Notes under the pieces: model-generated
The model's input: the letters and a program-made list of their open reading frames with translations, nothing else
What the model was told of the DNA's origin: nothing
Database searches by the model: none
Made by a program: the position numbers and the translations under genes
Shown here: piece by piece, positions 8,848 through 33,329 of the stretch
Layout: each line of letters opens with the position of its first letter
Numbering within the stretch: the first letter of the stretch is position 1
Source: Mesostigma viride
Taxonomy: Eukaryota; Streptophyta; Mesostigmatophyceae; Mesostigmatales; Mesostigmataceae
Assembly: GCA_009746045.1 (NCBI GenBank)
Contig: RPFO01000165.1
Span: 5,059,085-5,123,084, forward strand
DNA length: 64,000 nucleotides
Reading direction: 5' to 3'

Positions 8848-11772
8848 GCTTGACGATCCGGGGTAGGGCGGGGTTGCTCCACCAGCGGCGGTGGTCATGG
8901 AGGTGCGCCCACGCCATGCCGATCCGTGTCGTCATGTCGTCCTCGCAGTCGGGAAGCCAACTGCCGAGCAGCTTGAAGCGGCCTGAAGGAGGGTAGTTGA
9001 CCTCGGTGTCGTCTAAGAGGCGGAGTGTGGGTGGGGGCCCTGCCATGCCGAGGGCCAGGGCCTCCGTTTTGGGGCTGATTTCTAGACCAACCGCCCGAGC
9101 CTCGAGCGCCAGGCAGTCCAGCCAAAGTTGGGCAGACTCCGGCTTCTCGATGAGCGTGATGTCGTCGGCATAAATGAGGTCAGCTAGTAAATTCTGCTTG
9201 TTAGTCGGCCCCCCTTCCCCAAGCTCGTTCGTGATCGCTAGGCCAGGGGCACGGCCTGCAATGCTAGCAAAGCGAGCACGTGCCTGGCGCATAACATAAT
9301 CCACTACAATAATAAACAGGTACGGCGACAGGACGCAACCCTGCCAGACGCCGGTCTGCAGTGGGCATGGCGGGGTAATGCCGTGTTGAGTGCGCACCGA
9401 AGTGGTGGACCCCTCATACAGCGTGCGGATGACGGTAATCAGGGGAGTGGGGACGCGAGCGCGAGCAAGTACAGCCCATAGAGCGTCCCAGAGGACAGAA
9501 TCAAAAGCCTTGATGAAGTCGACGAAGATCAGGATGGCGGGAAACTCACCAGGTTGCAGGAGAGCGATTTCCTCGAAGAGGCGACGCGCGACGAAGATGG
9601 CCATGACGGTGTTGCGCCCAGGACGGAAGCCCATTTGACTTTCCCCAAGGTGACAGTCGAGAGCAGAACGAAGGCGGTTGAGGATCATGCGCATGAACAA
9701 CTTAAGTGCGGCGCTCTGGATGCAGACTCCTCTGTAGTTGGCGGGGTCGTCAGGGGAACCTTTGTTTTTGTACAGCATAATACGGTAGCTGTGTGCTGCC
9801 ACTCAGGAATCGGCGGCGCGTCGGCAAGCAGGATCCGGTTGCAGACGTCAAGCAGGAACCCCGTGAGCGCCGTCAGCTTAATCACCGGGGCTGGGAGCTG
9901 GTCAGGTCCAACGGCGGCATAAAGCGGAGTTGCTTGGCGGCGGTGCTCAGCTCGAGCTCGGTGAACGGCGGGAGCTCGTTGGGGTCGGCCAGGGGTTCCG
10001 TCAGGGCTGGGTACGTGTAGTCCTGCTCAGCGGCGGGCGGCGTGGGCGGCGCAGGGACGTCCGCCGGTGCTACTGCCAGGCGTGCGGCCGCCAGAGGGCC
10101 AAGCGGCGGAGGCGGCGGGGGGGCGCCGAGCAGCCGGGACTGGGAGGAATACCACTGGTCGAGCTGCTGCTGCGGTGAGCCAGAGAGCGTCCGCGGCGCC
10201 GGCTGCGCGCCGCCGGCGGGCCGTTGGGCGTGACGCAGGCGGGTCCAGGCGTACTTGCCGTGCTGGTCCTTGAGGTGGGCGAAGTACTCGCGGACATGAA
10301 GGTCCTCCTGCTCCTTGGTCGCCTGCCGGATGGCCGAGTGGTAATCGGCTTTGAGGCGGGCGTAGCGGGCGGGGTCGCTGTTGTCGCGCAGGGCTTGCCG
10401 GGCCTGGATGACGGCGGGGAGCCGGTGCAGGCTGGTGAAGCGGGGCGGGCGGCGGGGGGCAGTAGGGCCCCGGCCGCGGGCAGCTTGTCAGCGAGGTGCC
10501 GAAGGGCCGATGCCGGGCCGGCAGCGAACAGCTGGGCGTGGCTGGCCGGGATGTCCAGCGCGTCGACGAACGCCTCTGCGGCGCGCTTGTGGGCGCGTTT
10601 TTCAGGGAAGTCCTCCAGAGCGTCGTCAGATTTCTCGAGCAACTGAAGTGTGCGCAAATCAGGGGTGCCACGTGCTTACGAAAGGGCGAGGGGAATCGCA
10701 GGCGGATGCGGGCGGTGACGATGCGATGATCGGAGCGCACCAGGGGGATCACATGCGAGCGAGCAGCTAGTACAGATCCTTGATGACGCTTGCGCATTAC
10801 AACATAGTCAATGCAGCGTTCAGTGCCAGTTGGCGAGGTGTGTGTGACCAAAGCATCTGGACTATGTGGAAAGCGGTGTTGGCAGTGACCAAATCGCATG
10901 TCGTAAGCAAATCAGCAAAAAGTTCAGTGTTGGCATTGGAGACCGTACCGTTGGGGGCGTGCTGACATCCGCCAGTACCCGGTGGTAGCGTGGCGTTGGC
11001 GTCCAGCAGCAGAGCGAGGTAGTTGCGACCAGGGATGCCGTTCGCCAGGTTCTCCAGCGCTGCAAAGAAGTCCTTGCGGTCTTGTTCTGGGTGGCCGGAG
11101 TGGGGTGCGTAACCAACGCCCACCGTCAGGGCGTAGGTCGAGTGGCCCTCCATCGAATGAAAAGTGGCCACGAGGAGCCGAGCGTTGACCAGCTGGGGTT
11201 CGCCCATGTGGCGTACGGCGAGCGGGGAGCAGAGGAGACCGACGCCCCCGTTCCCGGTGCCGTCGCCGCCTCCGTAGTAGAACCGCCAGCCGTCGATGTC
11301 GTCAGCAACAAGGGCAGTTGATCCGCGGGCCGATGCAGTGCGCCTGTGTTCTTGGATTCCCAGGATGGCGATATTATTGTCGATGCAGAAACCAATAAGA
11401 TTGGAGACTCGATGGCACTGACAGTCGTCACTGCGCAGGCAGTGACAGCGGTCAGCGTCGGGCTGGAGCGTGCGGGCGTTGAAGGTGGCGATGACCAAGG
11501 GCGCGCGTTGACCGAAAAGGGGGGTGCAGGCGGGGGTGGGGGCGGAGATGGAGCAGGGTGGTGATGGGGGTGGGGGTGGAGGTGGTGGGGGCGGGTTGGG
11601 GACTTATGCTTTCAATCACCGTTTCGATTCTTCCTGCCAACGCGTCGAGGCGACGCCGACGGTTGGCTCGGGTGGCCAGGTAGAATGAGTCTGCGTCTGC
11701 ACGCATAAGAAATGCGTGCAGTCTGAGGAGGTTTCGGAGGCGGCCGCGCGAGGCGGGGCGAACCTGGCTCAC
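8848..11772 (-). pseudogene. LINE-A ORF2: AP-type endonuclease and reverse transcriptase, frameshifted
   Basis: The product would nick target DNA and reverse-transcribe the LINE RNA. Pieces in order: a basic N-terminal stretch (11772-11452); an endonuclease/exonuclease/phosphatase domain starting VIATFNARTL and containing LGIQEHR and LLLDANATLPPG (11498-10797), completed in another frame by CIDYVVMRKR and VRSDHRIVTARI (about 10830-10680); a Pro/Ala-rich linker (10650-10030); and reverse transcriptase (9802-8848) with YKNKGSPDDPANYRG, motif A FVDFIKAFDSVLWDAL, motif B QGCVLSPYLF and motif C YADD. At least two or three frameshifts separate these blocks, so this copy is probably dead although the catalytic motifs survive. 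No RNase H domain is visible, and the C-terminus is lost at 8848. Confidence 0.9.
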
Positions 11773-11887
11773 TGCCGACCCGTGCTCTCTCTCCGACAGC
11801 CCGAGGGCTGCGAAGGCAAAGGGGCGGGAAGGGGAGTTAGGCAGATCCCACTGCTAAAGCCGCGGAGCCGCGGGGCCGCGAGCGTCG

Positions 11888-13357
11888 TCATTGATAGGAG
11901 AGAAGGGTTCGCAGCGCGGGCTCCGGCTCAGGTGCAAAGCGAACGAATTTATTAGGGGGACGGCCAAGCCTGGCAGCCATACCTGAGCTGAAGTTGCCCC
12001 GGCGGATCCCCACACGTGCTGGGGAGCAGGTGACCGTCGATGCCGGTGGCGATGGCGGTGACGGCGGGGGCCGAGCAGGGGGCTGGGGCGCTGGCACGGC
12101 GGTATCCATGGGGGTCGCCGTCATTGGAGGAAGGTCCTGGCCGTTAATGCGGACGATGAAGACGCCATTAAAGAGGCGGGCATAGATGCTGCACCGTAGT
12201 TGCGGGTTGGCCTGCTTGGCTGCCCGAGCCTCGTGGACCTCCGGCCGGTTCAAAGCGGCAGCCCGGGCCTCAAGCTGCTCCGGGGTATAGTAATCGTCGA
12301 TGCTCAGTTGGGTATCGTGGAGGTTCCGGCGGGCCTTCTGCACCTGCAGTTTGTCCTCCTTGCGGTGGAATTCCACCAAGACAGGGGCGGTGGGGCCGCC
12401 GAGCCGTCGTGCCGTTTTGATGACGACGCTTTGGGCCACGCCGAGCTTCCCCAGGAAGGGGTCGCCCCGGAGGTAGGTGCCCAGGCGTGCATCGTTGACG
12501 TTCGAGGGGACGCCACGTACCACAATACTGCATGAGCGAATGGGTTCGTGCATAGCATCCCTTGTGCTGGCCTTGACGGCTGTTTTGATTTCGTTGATGA
12601 GCTCCGTAGGGTTCTGAAGCGTGGCGGCATAGGTGGTCTTGGCAGGAGTTATGGAGGCGGCAAGTTGTTGCTGGAGCTGGTGGAGGAGCTGCTGCTGCTG
12701 CTGCAGCCCTGCTGCAATGTGGGTGATGGCGGAGTGGATGGAGGTGTCGGCGTGTGAGGAATGGGCGTGGTGGGTGGCGAGGTGGTTGTGGACAGGGTTG
12801 AGGGCAGCGTTGAGGAGGGGAGGGAGGCGATCGAAGCAGGTATTGGCGACTTGCTTGGCGGTGATGTTGATGGCGGCCGCAACAGTGGGGTCGGCTCCCA
12901 GGTCCAGAGAGGCCATGACAAAGCTCTCAAGGGCGCTGTCGGAAAGACGGGAGCACGTCCACCAGACTGCGAGGCAGAGGTCAGTGTCGTCGGGGTCGTC
13001 GTGGAGAAAGTCCGACAGGTGGGTAACCTGTTGGTTGCAGTCCCGGATCTCGCACTTTTTCTCGGCAGCCAGGTGCAGGATGGTGAGGGCGGCAGCTCGG
13101 GACAGGCGCATGATGGCGTTAAGGCCTGGCCATTTGCCAGGTAAAAATGCGGCAGCTTCCTCGGCAGAAAAGGCCTCCTCGCGGGTATCCATGGCAGGGT
13201 CGCTGTTCGGCGGAGCGGTGGAGTGGAGCGGCTGGATGTTGACAGTGGCGTCCGGCATAGCGTGCAAGGGTGTTTCCAATGACGCCATGGCTTCATCAGC
13301 GAGTTGGTGCAGGGCCGCGGACGCTTGTGATTGCTGGGATGAGTCGTATTCCGCCAT
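11888..13357 (-). CDS. LINE-A ORF1 protein (RNA-binding, gag-like)
   Basis: An intact 489-residue frame starting MAEYDSSQQSQASAALHQL. The N-terminal half is helical. A Gln/Leu-rich stretch around residue 220 (GLQQQQQLLHQLQQQL) would form a coiled coil. A segment starting CSIVVRGVPSNVNDARLGTY (about residue 280) resembles the RRM-like domain of L1-type ORF1 proteins, and a Pro-rich linker precedes a basic C-terminus. It starts just downstream of the 5' monomers and ends about 115 bp before ORF2. Its likely role is to bind LINE RNA in the retrotransposition particle. The frame is uninterrupted, unlike ORF2. Confidence 0.8.
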   Translation of the reverse strand: MAEYDSSQQSQASAALHQLADEAMASLETPLHAMPDATVNIQPLHSTAPPNSDPAMDTREEAFSAEEAAAFLPGKWPGLNAIMRLSRAAALTILHLAAEKKCEIRDCNQQVTHLSDFLHDDPDDTDLCLAVWWTCSRLSDSALESFVMASLDLGADPTVAAAINITAKQVANTCFDRLPPLLNAALNPVHNHLATHHAHSSHADTSIHSAITHIAAGLQQQQQLLHQLQQQLAASITPAKTTYAATLQNPTELINEIKTAVKASTRDAMHEPIRSCSIVVRGVPSNVNDARLGTYLRGDPFLGKLGVAQSVVIKTARRLGGPTAPVLVEFHRKEDKLQVQKARRNLHDTQLSIDDYYTPEQLEARAAALNRPEVHEARAAKQANPQLRCSIYARLFNGVFIVRINGQDLPPMTATPMDTAVPAPQPPARPPPSPPSPPASTVTCSPARVGIRRGNFSSGMAARLGRPPNKFVRFAPEPEPALRTLLSYQ

Positions 13358-13370
13358 ATCGAGCTGAAAA

Positions 13371-13875
13371 AACAGCGATATTTGCTGGGCAGGGCGGTGC
13401 CGGTATCTTCGGAAATATTGAGCGATAGCTGTAGAAAATTATATCAGCGTGTTCGTCTTCAAAAGACGAGTCTAATGCAACCAACCCGATGAAATTTCAT
13501 GGCCGGAGTCAAAAGTTATGAGCATTCTCGTATATTGCAACAGCGATATTTGCTGGGCAGGGCGGTGGCGGTATCTTCGGAAATATTGAGCGATAGCTGT
13601 AGAAAATTATATCAGCGTGTTCGTCTTCAAAAGACGAGTCTAATGCAACCAACCCGATGAAATTTCAAGGCCGGAGTCAAAAGTTATGAGCTTTCTCGTA
13701 TATTGCAACAGCGATATTTGCTGGGCAGGGCGGTGCCGGTATCTTCGGAAATATTGAGCGATAGCTGTAGAAAATTATATCAGCGTGTTCGTCTTCAAAA
13801 GACGAGTCTAATGCAACCAACCCGATGAAATTTCATGGCCGGAGTCAAAAGTTATGAGCATTCTCGTATATTGCA
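13371..13875 (-). promoter_or_regulatory. Three 168-bp tandem 5'UTR monomers of LINE-A
   Basis: Units begin at 13371, 13539 and 13707 and are more than 95% identical by eye. Each contains GAAAATTATATCAGCGTGTT, a short inverted repeat CGTCTT-CAA-AAGACG and AAAAGTTATGAGC. They lie directly upstream of the ORF1 start, as promoter monomers do in rodent L1 elements. Family B has an equivalent array at 37716-38070 with the same conserved words, which supports a shared promoter function (inference). Confidence 0.75.
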
Positions 13876-13924
13876 TTCCGTCACATCATATTGGGACCAA
13901 ATCATATATCATTGTCAGTGGATG

Positions 13925-14100
13925 CGGTGTTCAAACTGGGCTGGGACCACTAGGTCGGCCAGCAACATCTGGATGTAGTTCGTGGCATGTTTCCCTACCC
14001 TTTTGGGAATGCCCTCGGGGCCAGGCCAGGTCAGAATATGCCGCCCTGGCTGGCCAAGCCGCTGGGGGCCTGCCAGACCAAGGTCTCCTGCTTCTTTTTT
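13925..14100 (-). pseudogene. Fragment of LINE ORF2 C-terminus
   Basis: Minus-strand translation gives GQPGRHILTWPGPEGIPKRV, matching the Q-P-G-R-x-x-L-T-W block at the C-terminus of LINE ORF2 proteins (compare 35005-35280 and 46440-46520). Only this short block is recognisable. Confidence 0.6.
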
Positions 14101-14139
14101 AAAAGGTCTCTTTCATAACTACTACCAAATCCACCCACC

Positions 14140-14213
14140 TCATCCCATGCATTCGTTTCCCTGAGGACTTATGCTCACGTGACGCAGTAAAGTGTAAATG
14201 AATTAATTGATCT
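14140..14213 (+). mobile_element. LINE-A 3' terminus fragment
   Basis: CTGAGGACTTATGCTCACGT followed by GACGCAG and then GAATTAATTGA reproduces the 3'UTR end of LINE-A as seen at 52690-52744, followed by the start of a TTAA-type tail. It is probably a very short 5'-truncated insertion. Confidence 0.65.
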
Positions 14214-14673
14214 CACGGCGGTCTGCCCGAATCCGGGTACTGGCATCCGTATGGCCGTCGCAAGCAATTTTTTGGCGCGAAATAATCGATCTGGTTCGGA
14301 CATCTCATCCCCTTGGATGCTACATGTGACTGCGCCACCCGCCACGTGGGCATGATCCTCCATGACTAGGCTGGGATGGATGTAATGGTCTCATCAGGGT
14401 GGAAATTCTATTTCCCCCCAAACCCTGCTCGGGTGCAGCCGTGAGGGCTTGTCGGTATTGTTTCATTAAATTTTGTCGGTGTTAGATGAAATGAAATAAA
14501 TAAATGCAGCTACTTTGCTGAAGCTCTTTTGTAAAGGCATTCCTACATGACCGCGGTGACCAAGTTCTAAACTCGAGCGACTTTTCCGAAACCCACGCTC
14601 ACTCGTCCCTCAAGGACAACACACGTTGTCAGATGGGTGGACTTAGGACACGGTACTGGTTGGCTAGCCAGGC
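14214..14673. other. Intergenic, 3' flank of the thioredoxin-PUB gene
   Basis: No coding frame or clear repeat is seen. This is the likely 3'UTR and terminator region of the minus-strand gene that ends at 14674. Confidence 0.4.
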
Positions 14674-29052
<14,379 letters not shown>

Positions 29053-29261
29053 CTGAAAGAGCGTGTGACTGGTCGCTGCACTGCGTGCCTGTGCGATTAT
29101 GGCGATTCGCGAGACTGTGACAAGCCTGGGCTCGTAAGACAAAAGTCACATGCAAGAAACCGCGGAACACGACGGGTGACAGGAGGCATTTCAAGGCCCG
29201 AGTGGGTCCCTAAAAGCCGGTATACTCTGAAGAAAATTGGCAATGCGCTACTACGAACGTG

Positions 29262-29471
29262 TCAAGTCCTGGTCCAGACTTCCGACTTCTGCGTGAGTGA
29301 TGAGCTGGCACGCCTGGCCTCCCGTTTGCGGCTGCTCGCATTTGGCTTGCGCTGACTGCACTTAATGCAGAAGGCGCCATTATTTTGTTTCTGCACCAGG
29401 ATGCACTCGCCGGAGCAAAGGACACAACGCGCGACTGCCGCAGCCTCCTGCCGTTGAATTCTTGTGCCCAT
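29262..29471 (-). CDS. Possible first exon or small gene with a Cys-x2-Cys pair
   Basis: From ATG 29471 the frame reads MGTRIQRQEAAAVARCVLC, then SGECILVQKQNNGAFCIKCS and a basic Arg/Lys/Ser-rich tail to TGA. C-x2-C...C-x2-C spacing (CVLC, CIKC) suggests a zinc ribbon. It lies about 200 bp upstream of the first resolved exon of the thioredoxin-PUB gene and on the same strand, so it could be its 5' exon, but no donor with the required phase was found. It may also be a separate short gene. Confidence 0.35.
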   Translation of the reverse strand: MGTRIQRQEAAAVARCVLCSGECILVQKQNNGAFCIKCSQRKPNASSRKREARRASSSLTQKSEVWTRT

Positions 29472-29479
29472 TGACACTT

Positions 29480-31360
29480 ACATCGGTGAATTATCTGGCA
29501 TTTTATTTTGCGTCCGGTCCTGCGCGTTGTGCATTTCCGTGAGGCTCATATCTTGTTTTCTCTCACAGTAAAGGCTGAGGCAGTAACAGAATGGGGGCCC
29601 AACATTGTAGTTGCAAGCCTCCATAATTTCTTTTTTGAGAACTCTGAAAAAATTTGCAAGTTTTATTTCGGTAAATTTGCTTAATGGCGCGTCTCTGCCC
29701 GCCGACGAGAACCTGAGCTGACGTCTGGCTGATCAGGTTTGTGACGATGTTGGTTTGTGTTTGTTAGGTTTGCTGTCAATAGATCTGTCTCCACTTTTTC
29801 TGGATTTGGCGGGGGGGGGAGGGGGGAGGGAAGTAGTGAGGGTACTTTCCACAGTGCACGGCAATACGGGCGCAACGCCGGGTGATTTTGGTTGCTTCCC
29901 TGTCTACTCTGCCCCGCTGTATTCCAGAGCTGCCTTCATCGGCCCTGCCATTCTTTGCTGCCCTTGCCACCCTTTCTCTGCTGTGCTTGCATGCTCCTCC
30001 GTGTGCCTACCCTGCCTTCGTACTCGTCTTGCCTGCCTCATGGCCTCGTCCCCTGGTAAACCTCGTTGTATGACACATGCAGCATTTTTTCCTCATCCCT
30101 GCCTGCCTGCTGTGGACATAGACTTGCCCCTCTCCCTATTTTGCCTCTTCCTCTTTTGCGGCCCGTCTGCTGTACTTGTCCAACACCACGCAATGCATGG
30201 TTATGCTGTCACGCCGCTACTGCTGTATCTAGTATGTACAGTAAGAAAATTACCCCGGCGTCCCTACTAAAGTGATGGCAACAGCAGCCAAGTGCTTGTG
30301 GAGTCACACGGTATTGCTAAAACAGAAAATGACATCAACGCTTCGTTCCTACGTGTCTGTCCCCGCGTAGGGTCGACGTTACCTACCGGTATATGTACCT
30401 ACCTGTATATGTACCTACCTGTATATTAAAAATATAATTACTTACAGCAGAGTGAAATCACTCAAACCAAAGCAAACGCCCAGCTATGAACCTATATACA
30501 GATCCATGTCAAAGCTCTATACTACGATAAGACCAATGGAAACGCCTAACGGGAGGAACCTAATAGCCCTGCTGCACCGCAAAATCAGCCCGCGTACGGC
30601 GGAGCATGACCTACCTGTATATGTACCTACCTGTATATGTACCTACCTGTATATGTACCTACCTGTATATGTACCTACCTGTATATGTACCTACCTGTAT
30701 ATGTACGAAGTGTGCATCCCGTTGCGCTCTGCGCACGCCCCCCCCCTCCCTCGCCCCCCCCCGATCATTAAACGCTTGGCCCCGTCCCGTCCTTGCCCAT
30801 CTCGTCCTTTTCTCCGTGCCACGCTCTGTGCCACACATCGAAACTGGGAGGCTTTGGCCATCGAATTCACATGCACGTGCTACGCATCGCGCACGGGAGG
30901 GGGAAGTCTTTTCGCCGCAAGCACGTTTTCTATGTAGTGAGCCAGAATATTGTAGTGCCTACCCCAGTAAGAAGTCTGATGTTGGAGGCCCCATGCCCCA
31001 GGCAGGCTTATTCGCTCCCACGCAACGGCCTATTCCTTCCCGCACAGCTACCAACTGCCTCATCTCTGCACAATTGCCCGCGGACGTCGTCTCTAGACAT
31101 GCTTTAAGGGAGTCTCTGACTCGACACCCTCTGCCTTGATAACACCTGTCTGATCTTATGCTGTTATCCGGTCGCGTCACTAACTAACAGGTGGCTTGGC
31201 ATCCCCCTATCACTACATGCCGCCCTTGACTGCCATTGCGCGTACACGCAGGCAAGAGCAAGCCATCCGCTCTAGGGTGCCCTCTGCACCTGCCCACCTC
31301 CCTGGTGGCGCCAGGACCATCTCCTTCACCTATCCTCCATCTCTCTACGGAGCCTCTTGT
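29480..31360. other. Intergenic region with short tandem repeats
   Basis: No convincing gene. Two blocks of ACCTACCTGTATATGT-type 12-bp repeats lie at about 30385-30425 and 30607-30706, separated by about 180 bp of unique sequence. Open frames across them are repeat-driven. Pyrimidine-rich stretches at 29840-30170 hold no recognised product. Confidence 0.5.
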
Positions 31361-31361
31361 T

Positions 31362-31386
31362 CCCCAATCAGCCATCAAACTATAAA
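31362..31386 (+). promoter_or_regulatory. Candidate promoter of the methyltransferase gene
   Basis: A CCAAT-type box (CCCCAATCA, about 31362) and TATAAA (31381-31386) precede the ATG at 31463 by about 100 and 77 bp, a plausible core promoter spacing. This rests on motif match only. Confidence 0.3.
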
Positions 31387-31462
31387 CAGCCATCTGAGTA
31401 AACAGCTGTTCATTAGCCTTCCCCGCCTCGTCACGCCTGGGACCCGACCCCCACCCGCAGCC

Positions 31463-32350
31463 ATGCGGCGGCTCCAGTGCTTCTACCTGCTGCTGGCGGC
31501 CGCAGGGACCCTGTTCACCCTGGCGTCCCTGCTCCGGTTCGCGGCGGACACGACGTACGACTCGTCCTACTCGGACTCCTTCTTCTCGGCCGGCCAGAAC
31601 TGCTCCTGCCCGTGCGCGCGCGAGCTGCTCTCCCCCGACTGGTGTGCGCGGTGGGGCACGCACCCCTCCGCACGCAGCCCCGAGGCCCTGGCCGCGTCTC
31701 TGCGCAAGATCCAGGAGCCATCCAAGGTCGTCGGCTCCTCCATCCGCTACTGGGAGGAGCGCTACCACAAGAACAAGCGGTCTGGTGACGGGCGGCGGCT
31801 CTCCGGCGACGGCAGCTACGGCGTGCTGGCGCAGTTCAAGGCCGAGGTGCTGAACGACTTTGTCGAGCGCAACCGCGTGCGCAGCGTGCTGGAGCTGGGG
31901 TTTGGTGACGGGAACCAGCTCACCCTGGCCCGGTACCCGCGCTATCTTGGCTTTGACGTGTCCTCCTCGGCGCTGGCGATCGCGTCCGCCAAGTTTGCGC
32001 ACGACCCCTGGGTGTCCCTGGCCGTGTACGACGGGACGGCCGCAGGGCTGCGCGGCGCGCAGGCCGAGATGGCCATGAGCCTGGATGTGCTGTACCACCT
32101 CGTGGAGGAGTCTATTTTTAACGAGTACCTGGGCGCGCTGTTCGGCGCGGCCACGCGGTTCGTGGTCATCTACGCAGGAAACGTGGATCGCCAGACGGCG
32201 CCACATGTTGTGCTGCGGGAGTTTGTGTTGGCGATCGAGAAGCACCCTGGGGCGCGCGGGTGGCACCTGCTGACCACACTGCGCAACCGATACCCGCAGA
32301 AGAGCTTTGCCGACTTTTTTATTTATGGGACGAATTGCACGTCCGCGTAG
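31463..32350 (+). CDS. Membrane-anchored class I SAM-dependent methyltransferase
   Basis: An intronless frame of 295 codons starting MRRLQCFYLLLAAAGTLFTL. A basic residue pair followed by a hydrophobic segment (residues about 5-26) predicts a signal anchor, placing the rest in the endomembrane lumen. A Cys-rich stretch follows (CSCPC). The conserved RYWEERY, GDGSYGVLAQFKAEV and the SAM-binding motif I SVLELGFGDGNQL (residues about 140-152), then GFDVSS and SLDVLYHLVEE, match a family of methyltransferases found in bacteria, algae and large viruses. The methyl acceptor is unknown; a sugar or glycan is possible given the lumenal topology. The longer open frame upstream of 31463 is not supported, since the TATA box lies inside it. 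There is no sign of disruption. Confidence 0.8.
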   Translation: MRRLQCFYLLLAAAGTLFTLASLLRFAADTTYDSSYSDSFFSAGQNCSCPCARELLSPDWCARWGTHPSARSPEALAASLRKIQEPSKVVGSSIRYWEERYHKNKRSGDGRRLSGDGSYGVLAQFKAEVLNDFVERNRVRSVLELGFGDGNQLTLARYPRYLGFDVSSSALAIASAKFAHDPWVSLAVYDGTAAGLRGAQAEMAMSLDVLYHLVEESIFNEYLGALFGAATRFVVIYAGNVDRQTAPHVVLREFVLAIEKHPGARGWHLLTTLRNRYPQKSFADFFIYGTNCTSA

Positions 32351-33087
32351 CCTGCCGGGGAACTTGCGGGACGGCTTCGTCGTGCTTTTGCCGTGGCCAC
32401 ACCAATGCTAAAGTGTCCTAAGTAAGTGCGTGAACACGCACTGAAGGCATGCCACGGAGTACCGGATGAGGTACTAGTCTAAGCGGATACTGCACCCGCT
32501 AAGGCTTTGCGTACGGTCGTCGTGGATAGCCCGGATGACACGGAGTTGCTATCTGCAACCCCAGATCTGGGCGAGTGAGTCGCGGCACTTGCCTTGTAAA
32601 GTGTCCTAGGTGGGGCGATCCACAAGTACGCATGTATGGATAGCATAACAAACGCGCAAGCTACTTTTCCCATCTTGGAGGAACAATCGTCAATCATGTA
32701 TGCTTGTCATAGAAGGCAGTTAAGATTGAGTCTGCCCATAACTAGGTTGCGTGACATATTAATTAATTAATGAATAACTAATTAATTCATTAATTTTAAT
32801 TAATTAATTTTAATCAATCAATTAATTAATTAATTATAAAGGACACCCCCAAATTTTTTGGCGCCAAAAAATTCGCGCCGGAACCTAAGGTCACAAATTT
32901 CACGTGCACAATGCGCGCACCCCTTGAGGCCATGGCGACTGCGTTCAGGCGAAACTACCACAATAGGGCAAGTGAAATGCAAAAGTTTTGCTCGAATCTA
33001 AAAGGCAATTAGTTTATAATGTTAGCTTGTGGCGGAAATCAGCTGGTTTACAATATGGCTGTTGTATTTTAATTAATTAATTAATTA
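32351..33087. other. Intergenic, TTAA-rich
   Basis: No gene. (TTAA)n/(ATTA)n tracts lie at about 32757-32838 and 33068-33091, the kind of tail that ends the LINEs here. At 32852-32873 there is a perfect 22-bp palindrome: AATTTTTTGGC followed by its complement. Confidence 0.6.
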
Positions 33088-33311
33088 ATTAGACTCATTA
33101 TTAGGCACAGGCGCCTGGGCCTAGCCGGGCACCTGGCCCGCACAGATCAGGTAGATACATCAGATAGACTAGCTGGCACCAAGCCCGCCCAGCCTGGGCG
33201 ATATGTCCTCACCTGGCGTGCCCCCGGCCGCGCGCGGCAGGGCCGCCACCCGTGGACTTTTCGTGATAGACTCGGCATGGACGTGTGCTACACTAGACGT
33301 GACGGAGTCAT
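33088..33311 (+). mobile_element. LINE-A ORF2 C-terminal fragment
   Basis: The plus-strand text from ATTAGGCACAGGCGCCTGGG to the sequence around GATAGACTCGGCATGGACGT matches the ORF2 C-terminus at 46440-46610 (reverse) and 56065-56260. It encodes RHRRLGLAGHLARTDQVDTS-type sequence. It is truncated at both ends and preceded by a TTAA tract. Confidence 0.85.
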
Positions 33312-33329
33312 GTTATAATTTTATTTAAT

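Larger units (their letters stand above)
8848..13875 (-). mobile_element. LINE family A, near full length, 3'-truncated
   Basis: Reading on the minus strand: three 168-bp monomers (13875-13371), ORF1 (13357-11888), then ORF2 with endonuclease and reverse transcriptase (11772-8848). Compared with the copy at 46125-47093, homology stops at about 8848, just after the sequence encoding ALPRIVKR, so roughly the last 700 bp (C-terminal ORF2, 3'UTR and tail) are missing. Loss of the 3' end with a retained 5' end is opposite to ordinary LINE truncation and implies deletion or recombination after insertion. Confidence 0.9.

Noticed and set aside
10042-10770. GC-rich plus-strand frames opposite the LINE
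   Set aside because: Antisense shadows of ORF2 linker sequence; no independent features.
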